Below, in pieces: positions 57,383-64,000 of a DNA stretch of 64,000 nucleotides. The DNA is taken from assembly GCA_028023455.1 (NCBI GenBank), contig JAQFVV010000207.1, positions 124,001-188,000 of the forward strand. The letters run 5' to 3'. The stretch comes from Epiperipatus broadwayi. Lineage: Eukaryota; Onychophora; Udeonychophora; Euonychophora; Peripatidae. A model generated the notes under the pieces. The model saw only the letters and a list, made by a program, of their open reading frames with translations, searched no databases and had not been told where the DNA came from. The stretch's first letter is position 1, and each line of letters begins with the position of its first letter. A program made the translations under genes and the position numbers.

Positions 57383-59246
57383 TAACGTGAACATACAAAT
57401 CCGACCGGCACAGATTTTTTTTTCTTTTCTCCGGGTTTGGTGCATCTACGTGGAGCTTCGAAAACAAACACCCATATACCTGAGATAGTAATAGATAGTG
57501 ATAGATATAACCTATGTTTAAAAAAAATGAGTTTTTTTTTTTTTTAATATTAGTACACACTCCCTGTGAGTCATTGTTAATATAAATATTTTCTCTCAGT
57601 ATATATATAAAAATATGTTTCAAGTAAATAGTATGTCATATACTCAATAGTTTTCCATGTAAAAGTTTTAAAAGTTTTTTTTTCCATTTTCACTAATCTA
57701 TAAAATAAGTTAGGGGCAGTTTTGCTTTGTTTTCTTTCACACATATGATTTGAATAATGATGATATTATATAATGTCTTATTCCTTGTCCGTAAATGTTT
57801 ATCACATGTATAATCCTCGCGAGTTTTTAAAAAAAAGAAGTAAAGAAGTAACAGCTTTTAAGGGGCTCTTACTTTCAAATTAATTAAAAATAAAGATGTG
57901 CTTCTCCTAAATAATGTTCCTAGTTTTTGTATACATGTAAGTTTCCAATGATAAAAGAGTGATAGCTTTTAAGGGGCTCTCATTCTTATAAAATAAAATG
58001 TTTTTTTTTTTTTTCAAAAAAAAAAGTGAATAAGATGTTGCGTAATATTTTCTTTCTGGTCATAGATGTAAAATTACATGCAGGATGCCTGTAAATAAAA
58101 CAATGTTAGTTTTAAAAGAACCTCCACAGATAATAAAATAAAAAGTATGTTTTAAATAGTGTCTTTATATAATATTTTCCATGAATGATTTGTACAACAT
58201 AAAAGTGTTTCGAGTTTACCGTAAGATAAAATAGTGGTAGCTTTTAAGAGGCTTCCACATTTACAATAAAAATAAAATAGGTGTTCTAAATAGTGTGTGC
58301 GTTAAATAATATAATGATTTTTTCCAAACGTTTTAAATAAGGACGTTAAATATAAAAATGTTTTTCGTGTTAATACATCTTTTAAAGAAATATTTTAAAT
58401 TTATATGTTCAAGTCTGAGAGTTAAATAAGTGACAGCTTTTAAATGGTTTCACTGCTAAAAATAATAAAACAAAGATTCTAATAATCGCAAAGGTGCACA
58501 AAGAAAATTTTTTTGAAATGTTTTAATAATACTAATGCATAGCTAACGGTCGTAAGTCAATGAAAAATAAAATGATATTTTGTGTTACATTTTCATCCTC
58601 TCATATAAATATGTGCTAAGGCCATAATAATTTTTTTTTGTTAAACTAAATGTATAACTATTTAAGCATATAACCCAATAATAGTGTATCATCTGGTCAA
58701 AACATATAGCCCTATCCCTTTGGCTGGCACCCGATATTAATACCAAAATAAATTTGCAAATAGGTGATCGAGTTACTTAAAATAAAAAGAGTTTGAAAGC
58801 AATGGTTCATAAAAGTTGTATAGAGTTTTTTTTTTTTTTTCGGTTCAAAATAAATGTATTAAGTATATCAATGCAATCGTTAATTAATCATATTGTCAAG
58901 ATGTTTCAGGTGCTGAAGAACAACTCCCAAAAACAGACCACAAAAGAAGACATAAAGAAGGCCAAGTAGAAATTATGATAAATTTTTTTTATATATTTTG
59001 AATTAAAGAGCAGTTAGAAAACTAGATCTAGAAACAATTAATATTAAATGATATTAAATAACAAGTAGGATAGCAATAATCAGTTTAAGAAATAAAATTT
59101 GAGAGCATGGGAGGGGGAGAGCAGAGTAAGGGAAAAGTATAGAATGGGGGAGAGGAGGTGTTCACCCATATTAAAATAAAATAAATAACTATAAAACTTA
59201 TCTGGGTAATTAAAAATATATATATAATTTACCTTAAATCTAAGAG
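57383..59246 (+). other. Leader of element 4 with diverged repeats
   Basis: No frame. Five copies of a motif like GTGATAGCTTTTAAGGGGCT at about 57849, 57959, 58105, 58231 and 58430, each followed by an AT-rich stretch with AAATAATNTT. Spacings 110-199 bases. T runs near 57530, 58000 and 58830. The first 50-odd bases may still belong to the LTR. Confidence 0.65.
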
Positions 59247-60588
59247 ATGGAGGTCAGCAGTGAAGAGATGGAGCAAGGAAAGATATTAAAGTCAGGAAAA
59301 ATTGTTTTGGAAAATGTTGACCAACCCAAGGAATTTGATGATCCACCTGTAACCATGGAGACCGTGATACGGATGTTACAGAGGATGGAAAAAAAGATTC
59401 GAGAATTTAAAGGCAGAAATTGAGGACCAGAACAGAAAGAGATTTGAAAGTTTGGAGGCAAAAATCGAAGACGAGAGCAGAAAGAGATTTGAGAAGTTGG
59501 AGGCAAAAATCGAGGATGAGAGCAGGAGAATGAAGGAGTGGATGGCCACCACATGGGATAGCATGAACGACATCATAGAAATGAAGGCGGAGGAGGTGCA
59601 AACAGCATGCTGACAGGAATACGAGGATATCCACAACAAAGTTGAAGGGTCTATGGAGGACCACAAGTGTGAGACTCTAGATGCCATCCAAAAAATCAAA
59701 GAACTGACAGCCAAACAGGACAAGCAAGAAGCTGCCTTCCATATATGTATCAACCAAATTAAGGCAGAAATGAATGGTATAAAGGAGGAGATAGCAAAAA
59801 CCAAGGACGGTATGAGATTGGAGGAAGAAAGACTAGAACCAGAGAAAATGATAAACAGCAGACCCCAGCTTCCACTAGAAACCTGTATGCCAAAAGAACC
59901 AATATTGTACCCACCGATATCGCTAACTAAGTTCATCCAAGTCAAGACGTTTAAAGGGGATGTCGGAGAAAACCCGAGCATGCACATCGACAGCCTGCAT
60001 GAATTATTCAAATTTCAACGAGTGCCAGCAGTGGACCAGGTGGCCCTCACTGTCCATTATCTACAAGGATATGCCAAGTTATGGTGGGACTGCTATGAAG
60101 ATAAGCCCCCAAACTTTGAGACTTATTCGTTCGCCCTATTGAGAACCTTTTGGAGTGAGGAGCGCCAAGATGGAATATACCACGCAATCTTAAAAGAGGC
60201 CTATAGTTCTGTTAACCAGGACACCCACACACAGTTTTTCATCAGGCAGGTGGCATGTCTCAGGTCGTTAACAGCATTCCCATTCACGGAAACCCAAATC
60301 ATTAGGGCCATACAACAGAATATGCCACCATATGTACAGCAGATGATGGTGGGATGTCAGGTGACAAAGATAGAGATGGCCCAGTTTCTCACATCCATCG
60401 ATCGCTCGCCCATACAAGCAGAAACACCCAAATATTACCCCAGACCTGTGGGGCAACCATCCAGATACCAACATAACTCATGGCGAGTTGAACCAAACAA
60501 CATAAAAAATATGAACCACCAGATAGAGGGAGAAACTAGAGAAGAAGCTGGACAGATAGAACCTGATGACCTGGATATGGAATGGTAA
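59247..60588 (+). CDS. Gag protein of element 4 (nearly intact)
   Basis: From ATG 59247 (MEVSSEEMEQGKILKSGK); one frameshift near 59400 and one TGA near 59611 interrupt an otherwise continuous gag. 59653-60588 is open for 311 codons. N-terminal part: coiled coil with 15-residue repeats (KIEDESRKRFEKLEA, about 59415-59530). C-terminal part: capsid-like gag block (FIQVKTFKGDVGENPSMHI, VALTVHYLQGYAKLWWDC, FALLRTFWSEERQDG), as in the retrotransposon gag family whose centre reads 'A..WL.G.A..WW'. No zinc knuckle before the stop (ends DDLDMEW). It would build particles for the element RNA. Protease, RT and integrase must come from elsewhere. The low damage suggests a younger copy than the other LTR elements. 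Confidence 0.85.
59415..59530 (+). repeat. 45-bp tandem repeat in gag coiled coil
   Basis: Two and a half copies of a unit coding IEDESRKRFEKLEAK (AGATTTGAGAAGTTGGAGGC-type). In frame, heptad-like. Confidence 0.85.
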
Positions 60589-61207
60589 ATGATCTTAGGA
60601 TTCTAATAATTTCTATATGCTTTAGTAGTTTTTTTTAATTATTGATATATTACTCTATTAACCAAGCAGTAAATAATTTATATATTATACCATAGTTTTG
60701 ATATGTTATTCTATTAACCAAGCAGTTTTTTTAATGTAAGTGAATTATTTGTATATGTATAGCATAGTTCTTATATCATTATCATATTATATCCAATTAA
60801 CTAAGCAAGTTTTTTTTAAGGCAGTAAAATTTTAATATAACAGAGAGGGTATTTCGTCAAAAGTCATAAAATTTTTAATAAAACCCATAAAAGTTTCTAA
60901 TATAGTAGAGAGGGCATTGTAGCTTAGATAAAATTCATAAAATTTCTAGTAACATGACAGAGTTTGAATATTTCAGCATAAATAAAGTCATAAAATTTCC
61001 AATATAGCAGAGAGATATTATACCTTAAACAAAAATCATAAAATTTCAATATAACAGAGAGTTAGTATACTGCAAGTGCAAGGCATAAAATTCTTTAGAT
61101 ACATCGCCGATCCAAAGTTGTTCTTTAGTTACCTGTACATCAAGTAAAAGCTTTTTTTTTTCTTTTTTAACGATTTTTTCTTTTTTTTTTCGGTAAGTTC
61201 AGGAAAA
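60589..61207 (+). repeat. 3' untranslated region of element 4 with tandem repeats
   Basis: Two sets: TCTATTAACCAAGCAGT three times at about 70-80 base spacing (60650-60810), then CATAAAATTT...ATAGCAGAGAG-type units at about 60-70 base spacing, at least four times (60855-61060). T-rich and C-poor stretch before the 3' LTR; a weak purine stretch AGGAAAA just precedes it. Confidence 0.75.
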
Positions 61208-64000
61208 TGAAGCAGATGATCTGATGCTCAGATCCTGCTTCACAGCCCACATCCAATCTCCTACCACCTAACCGTATTCAAACTCATCCTTATGCACGTA
61301 TACACATAACTAATAATATATTTCTTTACCCAATAGTATAAAATAATGTAAACGTATGTGTCTTAATTTAATATTTAATCTAATAATAATATTCTCCTGT
61401 GTATGTGGGCATAAATAATAAATATATATGTATATTTTAGCGTAGGAGATTGTGATTGAATTAATAGTATATTATATATATAAGATATTATATATGATAC
61501 TTATTATATTTTTCATATATAAGTTTGTAGCCAGAAATGATGCAATCTTGTTAGTAAGTCTCTCAAAAAACAATAACCCGGAAGACCCTTTAGATTAAAA
61601 TAGAAGATTACAAATTAGTAATAATAGAAGAAACCCATTAGTGGAAATTGTCCACGCTAGCTTGTTTTAAAATCACAAGATATATTTTAAAACAATCGTT
61701 CGAGAAACTGATAACAAACTTGCATTGTTTCAAACATCTTACCAGATAAGAGTATACGGCCAAACGATTCCAAATGAAATCTAAGTGCTTAAACTGCTTC
61801 AGGTCCAGCAGTACTTGCCTAGTTACAAATTCAAATTAAAGGTATAAATACTGCTGGATTTGAATCCATGAAAAGAGGGGAGATCATTAAATAGCCATGC
61901 TGCTGAACATAATCCACACCTGATGTAATTTTCATGCAATGTGTTGTGAGTAGTAAGTTTCGCCTTGTCCCTCACGTTCTAACATGCTGATCCCATGAAT
62001 GAAGCTTCCGTACTCCATGCTACTGAACTTTACATATGTCTTTCCAATGAAATGAAGTGCTATCTCAAATCATCCTGCTACCCTAGATCTAGTGACAATA
62101 CCGATGGACTGATTCCTAGTGAAATGCTTTTCTCAATCATCAAGGTAAAGAACTCAGACTGCTTATAATTCCTAAAATCCTGCCTTCTATGTAATGTGTA
62201 TATTTTAAACTATATCTTTTAAATGTCTTCAAATATATATATATATAACTCTATATAACTAATCTATGCTAAGCCTCTTATAAAATGTTTTTCTTTTATT
62301 TTATTTAAAAGCGGCCAATAATTTTTATTAACATTTTTACGTATTTATATTTTAAAGTTAATGCCAATAATATTCTAAAATCGCCAGCATATAACTTATT
62401 TTGTTTTCCCCACCCATCATTTACTGGGTAAATAATTTATAATTGATAAAAACAAGTCTTATTCGACTTGCCCAGATGCTCGTGGTTTTAGAGAAATAAA
62501 TTAATTATATTTTTCATGTTTACTGTTGAAAAACAGATTTGACATCTGTTTTTCCCATTCTCCTTCCTAAATAATGCGCAATCTTTTATCTTTCAACTAT
62601 ATTATATATGTAAATTTCATCTTAGCTATTATGACCACCCTTTTTATTTTGCAATCAATTAATGTATTTCCACAAGGGCATAAATCAACCAAAATTGAGG
62701 TTTAATGTGTAAAACGTAATGAATAATATTAAGTAATATAATGTAAAAGGGGGAAGGGGGACCTTAATCTTTTATTCCATGTTTATATGTATAATTATTA
62801 TCCCTGTTTTCTTAAAGTGAAGCCATGTCATTACGCTGAATAGTTCATCATTCATGGGTAATAAATACGTCCCAATAATCTTTAATTTCAGAAGTATATT
62901 TATGTTTTATGAATAAGCGTTTAGTGCATAAAGGCCATTCTATTTTATATATATGTTCATGCTTCTTTATTACATGGAGGCAACCACAAAGTCGGACCCC
63001 ATCCTCATCTCAATGTCCTTGAACCAGGCTATAAAACCACCCTGGGGACATCCTTGGTTCGTGCATGCTTTATATGGGGATTGCTCTGGAAAAACCAGCC
63101 CGATACTGACATAGCCGACCACTCCTCGTCATCCATGATTTGCCTGTACCTTATTCCAGGGAATCTGGACTCTTTTTGTTTGTAAAACTGACCCTGCCAA
63201 AGTTTGCAGAGGAAATCGGTCACTTTTCCCTTATCTTATCATTCGCCCAGAAGTATTCATAAGCTGTAATGAAATGATTTATTTAAACAAACATATGTCC
63301 CTTATTTTAATATAAGTATTAATACGATAAATTTAGTATCGTTTGTGTAAATTGTTCATTACCCATCCCGCACATTAATTATCTAAAATTCCCAGTTAAC
63401 TGTCATATTGAATGTAATCAAATATTATCTGTGTTAAAATTATTGTTTGAAGTAATCAAATGCTCTTTTCATTTCTCTGGGGGTGTGATAGCATTCTAAT
63501 AATCTATTCTAATAGTGCTAATTTACCCAAACACATACATATATTATTGGCATAGCCGCAATTATCATGTTATTGTATAAAATGATTCAAATAAATATCT
63601 ATAATAATCCTGAGGCTTACATCGGCTAAATGACCCGACATAATTATTATTAATAAATCGTAAATATATATACATCAAACTCGAATCAGTGCTTTCTTTA
63701 GTTAAGATAAATATTAAGTTATTTCTTAAGCTTAAATATGATTAGATGATCTCTGCTCTACACATAATTAACATGCTCATTATTAAGTTATTCTATCATG
63801 GGTTAGCCTTGAGTCTTTTGTGTCTCCAATGATCGATGCCGGCAGATGAGAAGTGGATTAATCGATGTCATCGGGATTGTTGCTCATAATGTTATAGATC
63901 TGGGGAATAGGCAAATAGGGCAGAATTCATGAGTGCTCCTGACCTGTGTATCTTGCACATGATTGGATTTGAGGTACTTTTGCCTAGATGCTAGATCTTG
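61208..64000 (+). repeat. 3' LTR of element 4, cut by window end
   Basis: Collinear with 54472-57382, starting with the same hairpin (61208-61242). It lacks the 67-base block of the 5' copy and has shorter TA runs. The antisense frame at 63223-63029 matches that at 56538-56320 in the 5' LTR with many amino-acid changes. Confidence 0.93.

Larger units (their letters stand above)
54472..64000 (+). mobile_element. Gag-only LTR element 4 with very long LTRs (runs past window end)
   Basis: Direct repeats 54472 to at least 57382 and 61208 to beyond 64000 flank an internal region with a single gene, gag (59247-60588), and no pol trace between its stop and the 3' LTR (620 bases). This is the design of TR-GAG elements: LTRs plus gag, replicated with enzymes from autonomous relatives. 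LTR copies differ by a few percent, many at CpG, plus TA-run length and one 67-base block present only in the 5' LTR (about 56535-56601). Confidence 0.8.

Noticed and set aside
59240-60011. Minus-strand Ser-rich frames
   Set aside because: Antisense shadows of the element 4 gag gene.

Overview
This is a eukaryotic window: strongly AT-rich, almost without long open frames, and built from retroelement relics of animal type. Ty3/gypsy LTR elements, RTE-clade LINEs, Penelope-like element (PLE) pieces with a GIY-YIG endonuclease tail, tRNA-derived sequences and many large palindromes point to an invertebrate animal; I cannot name the species. Several inactivating stops look like CpG decay (CGA to TGA; CGAAACG-type motifs read as CAAAATG or TGAAATG), which suggests methylated repeat DNA. 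I found no convincing host gene, rRNA or intact tRNA gene.

Layout. 1-2465: empty AT-rich DNA. 2466-3628: two PLE 3' ends head to head, each with GIY-YIG coding remnants and a tRNA-like block. 7495-8756: another PLE-derived fold-back abutting a 5'-truncated RTE LINE on the minus strand. 9766-10705 and 13251-13840: a palindrome-rich repeat family carrying two type I hammerhead-ribozyme motifs (10317-10375 and 13635-13697) plus a half motif on the other strand. 11455-12360: degenerate tandem arrays. 15198-16600: PLE tail palindrome, second RTE copy, then another palindrome.

16610-25450: a LINE ORF1-like (gag-like, zinc-knuckle) relic with about 220-bp internal repeats, split by a full-length but dead gypsy element (18153-23659; LTRs, PBS, gag, protease, RT, RNase H, integrase, PPT). 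28818-38165: a long-LTR element (LTRs about 1.94 kb) that has lost most of pol, keeping a repeat-rich gag-like region and an integrase C-terminus; a third RTE copy (31665-33073) sits in its leader. 43475-53174: a second gypsy element on the minus strand with a perfect 5-bp target duplication (taggt), broken by about 4.9 kb of unrelated DNA between gag and protease. 53230-54055: another inverted PLE relic. 54472 to the window end: a fourth LTR element with LTRs of at least 2.8 kb and only a gag gene, a gag-only (TR-GAG-like) non-autonomous design.

The most notable signals are the two hammerhead motifs with complete catalytic cores, PLE ends that combine tRNA-like boxes with a ribozyme-like hairpin, and the two long-LTR elements whose gag proteins carry short tandem coiled-coil repeats and little or no pol.
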